Program-made: the position numbers and the translations under genes
Notes under the pieces: model-generated
Database searches by the model: none
What the model was told of the DNA's origin: nothing
The model's input: only the letters and a program-made list of their open reading frames with translations
In this document: in pieces, positions 35,092 through 44,201 of the stretch
Position numbering within the stretch: the stretch's first letter is position 1
Layout of the letters: every line of letters begins with the position of its first letter
Source: WTAW01 sp964406575
GTDB taxonomy: Bacteria; Acidobacteriota; Aminicenantia; Aminicenantales; Aminicenantaceae
Length of the DNA: 64,000 bases
NCBI GenBank assembly: GCA_964406575.1
Contig: CAYOSH010000005.1
Coordinates: 1-64,000, forward strand
Reading direction: 5' to 3'

Positions 35092-36630
35092 TTAATTTTT
35101 GCTTTTTCTTTCAAGCTTCCAACGGAGTTTGCTCGTAACGTCCCCTGCTAAGGCCTCCAGAAAATCCTGGAATTCCGGGGGCGTTTCCTTCAACTCATCC
35201 GCACCTCCCTTCAAAACATTCGGGAAGCCTTCAGAAAATCTTCCCTTGATGAGAATGGGTTCACTGTATGAATCGGTCTCATCTTCGGATTCCTTTTTAT
35301 CCTGCTGAATGGGTCCCACATCGATCTTCAATTTCCCTTTGTCTTTGCCAGGTATATTCTCCACTCGAAGGAGTCCTTCGATTTTGTACGTTTTTTTCTC
35401 CAGGTTTATAATAAGCTCAAGGTCGCATTCCGAGCGGGACAATTCCCGGCCTTTGACTTGGCTCTCGCCGGTGCCGCCCATAATGACTTCTCTTCCTTCC
35501 TTCTGCATCTTGACTTCGCCCTCGTCTTCCTCCAGAAACTTGAGCCGTGCTGACTCTAATTCGTAAATTTTCACCCGTTCATTCCCCCGGTTCAGTTTGA
35601 AAACGACATCCATTGTCCAGTTCGTTTTGGCTTGGAACTTTCCTCCCGCTAAAAGAGCCGATGATATGAGGGATTCATCTCCCTTGGTGTCTATTTTGAA
35701 GGCAGATTCTATAGTCCCTTCAAATTTGCAGTTGAGCTCGACTCTGGCAATTTCCTTGTTCTTTGATGTCTTTCCCAGCGGAAGAACCTCCTCATACAGG
35801 ATATCGCAGGAGTTATAAAAAATAATTGTGTCCGATTTGTCTTCACTTTCGGGAGCTTGATAATCAACTTGAATAAGCTGGCCGCTATTTTTTTGACTCG
35901 TGAGCTTGAAAACTCTGTATTTTTCGTCATCTTCCAGGGGTGTCCCGTTTGTTATTTTCCCTTCTTTTGCGTGAACGACAACCCGGTTATAGTGATCTGA
36001 GGGGGAGAGGACGTCTCCGGGGACTCCTCCAATCCTCGGATATCCGCTTTCATAGCTCTTTAAATTGATGTATTGGGTATGTCGGGATTCGGCCTCACAG
36101 TCGAGATCTTCATCGATCTCAGCGCTTTTTGGGATTTGCTCAAACCTGCGCATCGTCTGTTCGATCGGCTCGAGAATTTCTTTTTTCATGGGTTCAATAA
36201 CATCTTCAAGTGAATCGCCTTTTCGCCAGACGGTCTGGATGTGGATCAAATTGCCAAAGTAGTAAACTCGAGTCCCGGAAATATATTCCCATCTTCCACT
36301 GCGCTCTCCGATTTTTCCTCCCGTGAACCCGAGTGTGATCCCCAAGGCAATAACACCAACTTCCTCATCTTTAGCCAGAGTTGCGGTGAGAGCGTAGTCA
36401 GGTTTTTGTATGTTCTCTCCCAACAGAACGCATGGAGACTGAAAAATTGAGCCAAAATGCTGAAGGAAGATTGCGGCATTAAAATTCAGATCGGCATCAG
36501 AATAGGTCCTGAGCAGAACTCTCCGCACGCAAGAATTGCAGTCTGTGGCATATGCAGAGTTGGGATTGGATAGCAGACAGACACAAAAAAGCCATAAACA
36601 AAAAAATACTGGAGTGTTAGCTCTTCTCAT
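35092..36630 (-). CDS. Exported hypothetical protein
   Basis: About 512 residues from ATG 36630 (MRRANTPVFF); the frame is open 66 nt further up, but that part lies before a clear signal peptide, so I use 36630. The signal peptide ends near SAYA-TDC. The mature part begins DCNSCVRR, with a possible disulfide pair, then a beta-rich region and a long charged C-terminal part. I do not recognise the family. It sits with the DUF4412-like gene in one transcript. Confidence 0.6.
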   Translation of the reverse strand: MRRANTPVFFCLWLFCVCLLSNPNSAYATDCNSCVRRVLLRTYSDADLNFNAAIFLQHFGSIFQSPCVLLGENIQKPDYALTATLAKDEEVGVIALGITLGFTGGKIGERSGRWEYISGTRVYYFGNLIHIQTVWRKGDSLEDVIEPMKKEILEPIEQTMRRFEQIPKSAEIDEDLDCEAESRHTQYINLKSYESGYPRIGGVPGDVLSPSDHYNRVVVHAKEGKITNGTPLEDDEKYRVFKLTSQKNSGQLIQVDYQAPESEDKSDTIIFYNSCDILYEEVLPLGKTSKNKEIARVELNCKFEGTIESAFKIDTKGDESLISSALLAGGKFQAKTNWTMDVVFKLNRGNERVKIYELESARLKFLEEDEGEVKMQKEGREVIMGGTGESQVKGRELSRSECDLELIINLEKKTYKIEGLLRVENIPGKDKGKLKIDVGPIQQDKKESEDETDSYSEPILIKGRFSEGFPNVLKGGADELKETPPEFQDFLEALAGDVTSKLRWKLERKSKN

Positions 36631-36820
36631 CTCTTCATTCCCCCATGAATAGGATCGATGGACTAATGAGTTCAACATTGTCTTTGCCTGAACCACCTTT
36701 TGTTATAAAAATCCCCTATTTGTTTAGCTTATGATCAAATCGGCTATTTTGTCGCTTTAACCATCGATTTCTAAATATTATATTTTCGTAAAACACTGAC
36801 GATGTCAAGATCTTCTCGGC

Positions 36821-36850
36821 TTGACATTCGATAGTGCTTCGATCTATCAT
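36821..36850 (+). promoter_or_regulatory. Promoter upstream of bactofilin
   Basis: TTGACA at 36821-36826 and TATCAT at 36845-36850 are spaced by 18 bases. The bactofilin start is about 105 nt downstream. Confidence 0.45.
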
Positions 36851-36953
36851 TATTGTCAGCACGGGCTAGGGTAAAATTTGGGCAGGAGGTTTTGTTCAGT
36901 TAGTGAAGAAGATGGCATTTTTTCACTTTGAATCTAAAGTTAAGGAGTAGACA

Positions 36954-37469
36954 ATGATTTGGAAAAAATCGGATGAGGACAACCCTCCCTCCCAGACTCT
37001 CATTCAACCGCCGCCACAGACATCGGCGCCGCGGAGTCAGCCGCCGTCTGCCAAGGAACGGGCTTTGATCGGTTCTTCGATCAAGATCGAGGGCAGCCTC
37101 TCGGGCGGCGAGGATCTGTTTGTGGAAGGCCGAGTCAAGGGAAAGATCGATCTGGATCAGCACAACGTCACAATCGGCACGACCGGTCGCATCAAGGCTG
37201 ATATCCAAGGACAGAGCATTGTCGTTATGGGAGAGGTCGAAGGTAATCTCTATGGATCAGAGCAGATTATCTTGCGGAAATCCAGCAAAGTGCGAGGTGA
37301 CCTTTTTTCTCCACGTGTGAGCCTGGAGGACGGGTCGGACTTCAAGGGCAGCATCGACATGACTTCCAAACCTGCAGTGGAAGCAAAACCGTCACAAAAA
37401 GACATTGCTGCAGTGAAGCCTCTGTCATATCAGGCGCCTAAACAAGATAAGTCCGGGGAAAAGGTTTAA
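36954..37469 (+). CDS. Bactofilin (polymer-forming cytoskeletal protein)
   Basis: A 171-residue protein. The central part is the bactofilin beta-helix: SSIKIEGSLSGGEDLFVEGRVKGKIDL, then repeats GTTGRIKADI, GEVEGNLYGSE and SSKVRGDLFSPR at the usual 17-19-residue rhythm. Proline-rich ends flank it, as in other bactofilins. These form membrane-associated filaments that position envelope enzymes or other machinery. The ribosome binding site is AAGGAG. The next gene, a methyltransferase-like protein, starts 50 nt later and is probably in the same operon. Confidence 0.9.
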   Translation: MIWKKSDEDNPPSQTLIQPPPQTSAPRSQPPSAKERALIGSSIKIEGSLSGGEDLFVEGRVKGKIDLDQHNVTIGTTGRIKADIQGQSIVVMGEVEGNLYGSEQIILRKSSKVRGDLFSPRVSLEDGSDFKGSIDMTSKPAVEAKPSQKDIAAVKPLSYQAPKQDKSGEKV

Positions 37470-37519
37470 TTCCAACGAAACGAGACGGCCCGCAGAGAGA
37501 ACTTTCGACGCAGCATCCC

Positions 37520-38128
37520 ATGACTCTGAATGTTCCTCGAGAAACGGTGGTTTCGCCTGCAGTGTGCAAATCGCTCGGACTGAAGGCGCTGCTTGACACG
37601 GTGCGGGGCGATCAAAGTTACTCTATCCTGGATCTTGGCCCCGCCCTGGAAGAAAATGTGCGATTCTGGTCGCAATTCTCCTGCAGGCTGCATATCCAGG
37701 ACTTCTATCGCAGTTACCGGGAGCGGAAAGCAGAGATAGAGCCGGAGGAGGAGTTGGAGGAGGCAGCGTTATCCGTACTGCTTCCGTTCAGTGACGAAAC
37801 GGTCTTTGACATTATCCTTGCCTGGGACCTTTTTAATTACTTTGATCTGCAGGAACTCGGGGTGCTTGTTCAGAGGCTAAGCTGCTGGTGCCGTCCGGGG
37901 ACCAAGCTTTTCGCGCTGATCTCATCTCTGCCGAACATTTCTGTGTCACCCACGATGTTCAGAATTCTCAACCGCGAACAGATGATCCACGAAATTCCAA
38001 CCCAGGAAACGAGACCATGCCCACGCCATCAGCCGCGGGATATCGTCAGACTCATGGCACGATTCACTGTATCCTGTTCCTTCCTGTTGCGTCAGGGCAT
38101 CCAGGAGTACGTTTTCGAATTCAAATAG
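37520..38128 (+). CDS. SAM-dependent methyltransferase-like protein
   Basis: A 202-residue protein. A SAM-binding-like strand SYSILDLGPALEENVRFWSQF replaces the usual GxGxG, and a later FDIILAWDLFNYFD fits the acidic loop of class I methyltransferases. The GxG loop is degenerate (LGPA), so activity is uncertain and a pseudo-enzyme is possible. It follows bactofilin by 50 nt. Its N terminus is short for the fold. Confidence 0.5.
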   Translation: MTLNVPRETVVSPAVCKSLGLKALLDTVRGDQSYSILDLGPALEENVRFWSQFSCRLHIQDFYRSYRERKAEIEPEEELEEAALSVLLPFSDETVFDIILAWDLFNYFDLQELGVLVQRLSCWCRPGTKLFALISSLPNISVSPTMFRILNREQMIHEIPTQETRPCPRHQPRDIVRLMARFTVSCSFLLRQGIQEYVFEFK

Positions 38129-38339
38129 GAGAACCCTCGCTGGGAGCTGTTCGCCCCACATGCGGCCGATCATGATGCGCCATGTCCATTCCTGTGACAA
38201 TTCTGTGACAATTTGAAGTTGGGCAGAACTCTATCAAAGCACAGAAAACCAAATTGAATCTTATCCATTGAAATCCAAAAGTATAACATTTAAAATTCGA
38301 CAGGTGATGAGACATCAGAGGATTAGCCCGGATTAGAGC

Positions 38340-39428
38340 ATGGGATCTTTGAATGAGTGGCTTCGGTCACTAGAAAGAGCCGCCAGGACATTAAACAGAG
38401 GGATTCGGCTGTACGCTAAAAACGGCTCATGGCGAGCCTGGGTCCATGGGACATCGTACATTCTTCGCCGTCTTAGGGGCCAGGCTCTTCCGCAAACAGT
38501 CTTCTTGGCGGCGACCTATCGCTGTCAATGTAATTGCGCTCCCTGCTATGCCGACGTGAAAGGCCGCAAAAATGTCTATGAAATGACCACAGAAGAATTG
38601 AAGGCAAAGATCGACCAGGTAAAGGCTCTCGGAGCTATCCATCTCAATTTAACCGGAGGCGAGCCTCTACTGCGAGAAGACATTGTCAGCCTTATTGCCC
38701 ATGCCCACGATATCGGCCTGATCACGCGCATCTCCACTAACGGCGACTTGCTCACTAGGGATCGTGTCGCTGAACTGAGTCGCGCCGGACTCAACCAGTG
38801 CGGAATCGCCATCGATGATGCAGACCCGGCCACACATGACCGGCTGCGAGGCCTTAACGGACTCTTCGACAGAGCAGTTCAGGGATTTCGTTTCCTTCAT
38901 GAGTATGGTATCGAAAGCAGGCTCATGACTTACGCAAACCACAGCAACTTGCCGCAAGGGTTGGAGCGCATATTGGATTTGGCTAAGCTGCTTCAGGTGA
39001 AATCGGTCCATATCAATTTTCCATATGCTTCCGGACGCTGGGCCGAATCCTTCGACGAGATGTTCTCTGAAGACGATATGGAACGTCTCCGCAGACTCCA
39101 AGGATTCATGAGCTCTCCATTGGTTCTCATCGAGTTCCCAACATCGGAAGCGCTGTGTTTGGCAGCAAAAAAGTCGATCATTTACGTCAATGCCTCCGGT
39201 GAAGTGACGCCCTGTCCCATGGTACCGTATGTGATGGGCAATATGCGAAACGAGTCTCTTGCCCATATCTGGAGACGGCATGTGGATACTCTGCGTCTGG
39301 ATTACCGTGGGAATTGCCCGATGGGAGAACCGGAGGGGAGAAAGGCCTTCCGGGAGCATTCCGAATCGGTCTTATCCAGCAATCCGAGCCTCGGTGGAGT
39401 CCGGAGCGACGCCGAAGAAACTGAGTGA
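38340..39428 (+). CDS. Radical SAM protein
   Basis: A 362-residue protein. The [4Fe-4S] motif C62-x3-C66-x2-C69 is in ATYRCQCNCAPCYA, with a further Cys at 64. Next comes LNLTGGEPLLRED, the SAM-binding GGE motif. A C-terminal Cys region (VTPCPMVPYVMGN, later GNCPMGEPEG) suggests a short SPASM-like or auxiliary cluster end. It could modify a peptide or a small molecule. No precursor peptide was found near. It is followed by a convergent UbiA gene. Its ATG lacks a clear ribosome binding site. Confidence 0.85.
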   Translation: MGSLNEWLRSLERAARTLNRGIRLYAKNGSWRAWVHGTSYILRRLRGQALPQTVFLAATYRCQCNCAPCYADVKGRKNVYEMTTEELKAKIDQVKALGAIHLNLTGGEPLLREDIVSLIAHAHDIGLITRISTNGDLLTRDRVAELSRAGLNQCGIAIDDADPATHDRLRGLNGLFDRAVQGFRFLHEYGIESRLMTYANHSNLPQGLERILDLAKLLQVKSVHINFPYASGRWAESFDEMFSEDDMERLRRLQGFMSSPLVLIEFPTSEALCLAAKKSIIYVNASGEVTPCPMVPYVMGNMRNESLAHIWRRHVDTLRLDYRGNCPMGEPEGRKAFREHSESVLSSNPSLGGVRSDAEETE

Positions 39429-39490
39429 TTGGAATCAGGCCCTGCTTCCAGAGACTGTCCTGCTGGCCTGAAGAGTTACAGCTCGCGTCT

Positions 39491-40510
39491 CTATTTTTTG
39501 GGATCGTAAGAGAAAAAATTGACGGAAACGCCGAGGAGAGAAAGAGTGGAGAACGTCGCCAATACCCACATCCCGTGCTCTCGTAAAGCGAGCATAAAGA
39601 GCAAAAGCGGCGGGAGAATATAAAAAAGAACGTACGAAAGTCCGAGATAGGTCCAGGGAAGCCTTTCTGTCAGTTCCGTCGAGATCTTAAACTTTTTCGA
39701 GATGATCTTTACGTAGATACCTGATGCGAAAACTCCAAGGAGACATGTAAGGCCTATAAACCACAAGAACGGGGGTTGTACTTTCATTTCGAATAAAATA
39801 TAAAACAGGAGCAAGGTATCCGCCGCCATGGCAATCTTCAAGACGGAGCGAAGAATCCGGTCAATCTTGCTCCGGCCTGCAGTCACGGCGAAAGATTTGA
39901 TTTTCTCTGCACTGTCGGAATCGAAATCAGCGATCTGGTGGAAGAGAATCTGAATCAATTTATCTCCTAACACGACAGTGAAAAGAAGAGGAAGAAGCAA
40001 AGAAGCGGGACGAAAGAGGGTCCAGGGGACGATGACGTTCAGGATGGCAGCAGACAGAGAATAGGCCAATATTCCCCAGATACCGCGATCTTTGAAACGA
40101 ATGGGCTTCAAGGAATAGAGGATTCCCATAAGCACCGTCACCGTGAATGAGGCAAAAACAGGAATGTCGCCGCCCGCTCTAATGAGGGCAAAGAAACCCG
40201 CGGCCAGGAGAAAAACTGGAATCATCACGCCTGCCAGCGGAGGAATGGACGTGATCCACCTCTCTTTGCCCGCACGTCTGTCTATCTCCCTATCGGTCAG
40301 GTCGTTGATGAGAATGGCCGACAACCCTTTGCTCAAGACCGCCGCAAGGAGATAAAGAGAGGTATAAACTTGTATGTGCGGATTCATGCTGGTTCCGGAA
40401 ACTAAAATCAAACACAAGGGAAGCCAAATCTGGCTCATTTTCAGGATGCCGCGCGGTTTTATAAAAACTTGGACAAGGGAATCGATTAAAAGAGAACGCT
40501 TTTTTTCCAT
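39491..40510 (-). CDS. UbiA-family prenyltransferase
   Basis: A 339-residue multi-pass membrane enzyme. The first Asp-rich motif is NDLTDREIDRRAG (N69, D70, D73, D77), and the second is HQIADFDSDSAEKIKSF. Hydrophobic segments flank both. Family members attach isoprenyl groups to aromatic or other acceptors, as in quinone or lipid synthesis. The 52-nt gap after the second radical SAM gene suggests an operon. The partner and acceptor are unknown. Confidence 0.85.
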   Translation of the reverse strand: MEKKRSLLIDSLVQVFIKPRGILKMSQIWLPLCLILVSGTSMNPHIQVYTSLYLLAAVLSKGLSAILINDLTDREIDRRAGKERWITSIPPLAGVMIPVFLLAAGFFALIRAGGDIPVFASFTVTVLMGILYSLKPIRFKDRGIWGILAYSLSAAILNVIVPWTLFRPASLLLPLLFTVVLGDKLIQILFHQIADFDSDSAEKIKSFAVTAGRSKIDRILRSVLKIAMAADTLLLFYILFEMKVQPPFLWFIGLTCLLGVFASGIYVKIISKKFKISTELTERLPWTYLGLSYVLFYILPPLLLFMLALREHGMWVLATFSTLSLLGVSVNFFSYDPKK

Positions 40511-40562
40511 GTAAAAGCCGTCTCCTTCACTGTCTCTTTTTGAGAAAAGGGCTTGAGAGGAA

Positions 40563-41648
40563 TTATTCTACACAGGATTTGAAATACTGACAATACGGAT
40601 CAAGAGAGTTGATTCCCTTTGAACCGAATAAAGAGGCGTTGTTCCTGCATCCGCCTCTGCAAATGTCCTTCCGAGAGCAGATGCTGCACTCGGAGATCTT
40701 TTCATACAAAGACCTGAATTCCTGTGCTTTTTCCGAAACCCAGATATCATCCAATCCGTCCTTGCGGAGATCGCCGATAATGAAAGGATCACTATCCTGA
40801 CAAATGCAAGCAGACACCCTGCCGTTGCTGGTGATTTTGAGGGCAAACTGAGCCGCTGCACAGTAATGCAACCGGAGGGAAAGGATGTCCTTCCACTTCG
40901 CGTAGGCAGAAGAGTCGCTAAAACAGGGAACAGTGATATCGATGACCCTGGTCGAAGACAGGGAGCTGTATTCTAAAAAAAGATCGTCAATCAGTTCCAA
41001 TATCTCGGGAAAAGGCACGATGAGATCCTCATTCAGCTTTTCTGAAGGAACGTTCGGATAAAGAGTGTACGAATCCACTCCCGACTCGAAGCAAAAAGCC
41101 ATGATTTCTTTTATTTCCCGTTTATTCGCCTCGGTCAACACGCTCGAGACGACGACGCGGAGAGGAGACTTGACAGCATACTCGAGATTGCAAAGGATAG
41201 CCGCGTGGCCCTGTGGTCGGCCGCCGTTGAGATTGACGTGCAGTTCGGGCCTGAGAGTGTCCAACGAGAACTGAACCGACGGGACTCCCCATCCGGCCAA
41301 AATATCCAGCATCTCCGGGGTCAGCTTTGTCCCGTTTGTAGCAATCTTGGGCCCGATTCCACGATCGCGAAAAAGCTTTAGCGCCTCGAAGAGATGGTGG
41401 TATAAGATCGGCTCTCCACCCGATAAAAACCAATCTTTAACAGACTCTGCCAGTTTTGAGTCCAGTGATTTTTCGATTAATTCGAGGTCAAGATGCATGG
41501 GGGGCGACTCCAGGGCTCGAGAGTTGAAGCAATATTTACAGCTCAGGTTGCACTGATTGATCAGATCAATGAAAACGGCCCTGAGTTCTCCGAGCGTGGC
41601 AAAGGAATCGACATGGTCTGCGTTGAAACGAAATTTGATTTTCTGCAT
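40563..41648 (-). CDS. Radical SAM/SPASM protein
   Basis: A 361-residue protein. The [4Fe-4S] motif C33-x3-C37-x2-C40 is in NQCNLSCKYCF, and the GGEP follows as LSGGEPILYHH. A C-terminal SPASM region has CAAAQ, ACICQDS, ECSICSRKDICRGGCR and CQYFKSC, so extra iron-sulfur clusters are expected. SPASM proteins often modify peptides (RiPP, anSME-like) or sugars. It is followed by the UbiA gene, so a prenylated product or a quinone-like pathway is a possibility; neither is shown. Confidence 0.88.
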   Translation of the reverse strand: MQKIKFRFNADHVDSFATLGELRAVFIDLINQCNLSCKYCFNSRALESPPMHLDLELIEKSLDSKLAESVKDWFLSGGEPILYHHLFEALKLFRDRGIGPKIATNGTKLTPEMLDILAGWGVPSVQFSLDTLRPELHVNLNGGRPQGHAAILCNLEYAVKSPLRVVVSSVLTEANKREIKEIMAFCFESGVDSYTLYPNVPSEKLNEDLIVPFPEILELIDDLFLEYSSLSSTRVIDITVPCFSDSSAYAKWKDILSLRLHYCAAAQFALKITSNGRVSACICQDSDPFIIGDLRKDGLDDIWVSEKAQEFRSLYEKISECSICSRKDICRGGCRNNASLFGSKGINSLDPYCQYFKSCVE

Positions 41649-41797
41649 GTGCTATCTTCAAATCGTGAGTCATACACCTCATGTTATCAAAGTAGATTGG
41701 TAAACAAACAGACTGACTTACTCCTCATTTGCATGTATATATAACATAGGATGAAGAGGAAGGTCAATGAGGCGAAGAATTCAAAGGTTAGAAAGAA

Positions 41798-41943
41798 AAG
41801 CTGGCCAACTTGTATGAAGATAAGGGGGACAAAGGAAAACCCATAAAGCATTACGAAAAATTTCTCGAGCTGTGGAAGGACGCTGACCTGGTATCCTTGA
41901 GGTGGATGATGCGAGGGAGAGGCTGGCGGAACTGAAAAAGTAG
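41798..41943 (+). pseudogene. Fragment of a TPR-kinase C terminus
   Basis: Reads KLANLYEDKGDKGKPIKHYE, then KFLELWKDAD, a frameshift, and EVDDARERLAELKK with a stop at 41941-41943. It closely matches the end of the kinase-TPR protein at 52500-52622 (KLYEKRDL.., KNYEKFLELWKDAD, ADAKERLVGLKNE). It is an orphan 3' fragment with one frameshift. Confidence 0.7.
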
Positions 41944-42074
41944 CCTTTGTTCTATGTGGAGTGACCAACACTAGAGTTGACAGCGGAACGCCAGGGATGT
42001 ATAGTCACAATTGGTCACAATTCCGAAAAGTGACCAGGAAGAATGAATTATAAGTCATTGATTCTAAAGAAAGT

Positions 42075-42150
42075 GCGCCTGTAGCTCAGTGGATAGAGCG
42101 TTGGTCTCCGGAACCAAAGGTCGGGCGTTCGAATCGCCCCAGGCGTGCCA
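42075..42150 (+). tRNA. tRNA-Arg (anticodon CCG)
   Basis: The cloverleaf fits: acceptor GCGCCTG/CAGGCGT (first pair G-U), D-arm GCTC..GAGC, anticodon stem TTGGT/ACCAA with loop CTCCGGA (anticodon CCG), T-arm GGGCG-TTCGAAT-CGCCC, and an encoded CCA at 42148-42150. Confidence 0.93.
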
Positions 42151-42398
42151 TTTTCCCCTGTAAAACCAAGTTTTCCTTTAAGCACCATTAAGCCAGATTA
42201 AGCGGGAATAAGCAAAATCTGTTATCGTGACACGGAGGGAGAAGTCTATACGAAATACAACTGTCCAATCATTGGACAAATGGAAAAATCTGTTTTCCCC
42301 TGATGCTTTTCAGCGAGAGAGTGCCAGGCCTCGGATGGATTGACTTTTATAATTCCTTGGCATATAAAGAAAACTGAATATAATGGGCGGGGGAAATT

Positions 42399-42887
42399 GT
42401 GAATTATCGAACAAGATTATTTGTTATAATCCTAGCTTTTCTTTTTATCTTCAAGAGCCTTTATCTACAAACTAGAGTTAAAACCATCTCTCAAATTGTT
42501 GAAGAAAACGAGAAGGCAGTAGTGTTAATAGCAACAGCAAAAGAAACTGAAGGAGCATTAAGCCTAGGAAGTGGATTTATAGTTAATCCAAATGGAGTAA
42601 TTATTACTAATTATCATGTAATTCAAGGTGCGTATCCAGCTTTGATAAAGCTAATTAATGGTGATATTTATGATAATATTGCTATTGTTGATACTGATGA
42701 AAGGAAAGATATTGCAATAATAAAGATAAAGCGATGGAATTTACCTACAGTGAAATTGGGCAATTCTGATGTTATCAATGTTGGCGAAAAGATCGTGGTG
42801 ATAGGGAATCCACAAGGATTGGAAAATACTGTTACTGACGGGCTTATAAGTGCGAAGCGAGCAAAGATAATTCCAATTTTATATTAG
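42399..42887 (+). pseudogene. Truncated trypsin-like serine protease
   Basis: 162 residues from a GTG start. An N-terminal membrane segment (LFVIILAFLFIFKSLYL) precedes a DegP/trypsin_2-type start: LGSGFIVNPNGVIITNYHVI (catalytic His) and DTDERKDIAIIKI (catalytic Asp), then GEKIVVIGNPQGLENTVTDGLISAKR. The reading frame ends before the GNSGGP segment that carries the nucleophile Ser. It is either a truncated pseudogene or a non-catalytic relative. It follows the tRNA, a common integration site, though no integrase is seen. Confidence 0.65.
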
Positions 42888-43022
42888 CAATAATAACATT
42901 TGGGCTTTTGTTGACCACGTTTTTTTATCTTATTGAGACAAAAAAAATGAGACAAAGAGCGGATGAAGCTTTCTGGTTCGATATATCGCCAACTAAGATG
43001 CAACTCAAATTTCTCAACTACA

Positions 43023-43376
43023 CTAAATCAAGCTTAGACTTATTTTTAATGCCCTGTCTACTTCATCCATTCTAGTGTCATCTAAACATTCAAAGCGCTC
43101 AATTATTCTTCTTTTATCAATTGTTCTTATTTGATCGCACTGGATAACACTTGGATTGTCTAAGCCTCCTTCGCCTTGGTTAACCCACACGTCTGTCGGA
43201 TATTTTTTGTCAATTTCTTTTTGACTAGTTATTACAGCGATTATTGTTAATGGAGAAAACTTGTTTCCGGTATCATTTTGAATAATAAGGCAGGGTCTTG
43301 TTTTCTTCTTTTCGGCCCCTATTGCAGGGTCAAGTTCTACTAAAACTACCTCCCCCCTTTTTAAGTCATTTCCCAC
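43023..43376 (-). CDS. mazF: MazF/PemK-type toxin
   Basis: A 117-residue endoribonuclease-type toxin: LKRGEVVLVELDPAIGAEKKKTRPCLIIQND, then LTIIAVITSQ and VIQCDQIRTIDKRRI. The conserved Arg-Pro and the Thr/Ser of ITSQ are in place. The GTG start overlaps the antitoxin stop (TAG) by one base, so the two are translationally coupled. Confidence 0.85.
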   Translation of the reverse strand: MGNDLKRGEVVLVELDPAIGAEKKKTRPCLIIQNDTGNKFSPLTIIAVITSQKEIDKKYPTDVWVNQGEGGLDNPSVIQCDQIRTIDKRRIIERFECLDDTRMDEVDRALKISLSLI

Positions 43377-43624
43377 TAAATATTCTCTCCGTCAACATGT
43401 TTAAAGTCTTCACAAATTTTGAGATTCAATTTTGCTTTGGCTATATAGCCTTCCTTCAGTTCTTCTTCTAGTTGTTGTAATTTAATTTTATTAACATGTT
43501 CATTCAGTGCAGTCCTAACAAAATCGCTCTGTGAAGTATTTGTAGGAGAGATTATCCGTTTTATCTCCTCGAATAGAGAAGAGGGGATAAACAAATTCAT
43601 TCTTTTTTGTTCGGGTGTTGCCAT
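43376..43624 (-). CDS. Ribbon-helix-helix antitoxin
   Basis: 82 residues: KRMNLFIPSSLFEEIKRII, SDFVRTALNEHVNKIKLQQLEEELKEGYIA. This is a ribbon-helix-helix pattern with a C-terminal helix that would neutralise the toxin. It has an AGGAG site and overlaps the toxin start by one base. It probably represses its own operon with the toxin; a palindrome lies upstream. Confidence 0.82.
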   Translation of the reverse strand: MATPEQKRMNLFIPSSLFEEIKRIISPTNTSQSDFVRTALNEHVNKIKLQQLEEELKEGYIAKAKLNLKICEDFKHVDGENI

Positions 43625-43687
43625 TTGTTTTCTCCTATTTATCTGTTAATTAATTGCGCGTTTGTTTGCACGTTTATCTACATACAT

Positions 43688-43701
43688 AATATACGTATAT
43701 T
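43688..43701 (-). promoter_or_regulatory. Palindromic operator candidate of the toxin-antitoxin operon
   Basis: AATATACGTATATT is a perfect 14-bp palindrome about 65 nt upstream of the antitoxin start, in AT-rich DNA that would hold the promoter. Confidence 0.45.
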
Positions 43702-43834
43702 TTTGCACATGTCAAGTATTTTTTTAGAAATTTAATTTTTTTCCAATTAAGGCTACAGATTGATCTTGCTATTGGCTTTCTCGTGCAGCTTTCTAATGGA
43801 GGGGATAACTTCAATCCAAGGTTCTCTATCCCTG

Positions 43835-43966
43835 TCAATTACAGCCTCCACAGCCAGGACAACTCAAAGGCTTGCCTTCACCGAGATCAGACAGCCTGAA
43901 AATCATTGAATTCCCACACTCGGGACAGTCGCCAATAGGAACATACATATAAGTTAGGTCTTCCAT
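43835..43966 (-). CDS. Small zinc-ribbon protein
   Basis: A 43-residue frame: MEDLTYMYVPIGDCPECGNS, then FRLSDLGEGKPLSCPGCGGC. Two C-x2-C pairs are spaced as a zinc ribbon. The start has a weak GGGGATT upstream. It is short, but the paired CPxCG motifs are unlikely by chance. Confidence 0.4.
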   Translation of the reverse strand: MEDLTYMYVPIGDCPECGNSMIFRLSDLGEGKPLSCPGCGGCN

Positions 43967-44201
43967 GATTTAATCCCCAAGATGGATATTTATATCAAAA
44001 AAAAATGTGAAAAGACAATGGCAAATTTCAAAAATCAGCATGTATTCATCTATTGGCTCGGGGGAAGATAGAGATACTAGTCAAGAGAGCAAAGAGGAAA
44101 ATATCTAATGATTAGACACTGAAGGTGTACTAGCTACGCTGATTCCTGGGATTTATCGTCGCGGTGATACCCGGAATGTACTGAACGGCGCGATTTAGAA
44201 T

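Noticed and set aside
39450..39498. Possible convergent terminator between the radical SAM and UbiA genes
   Set aside because: AGAGAC...GTCTCT with a T-run exists, but the loop is about 30 bases and the 3' arm is inside the UbiA stop; too weak.
42263..42280. TGTCCAA-TCA-TTGGACA inverted repeat downstream of the tRNA
   Set aside because: Real palindrome, but short and with no linked gene signal beyond chance.
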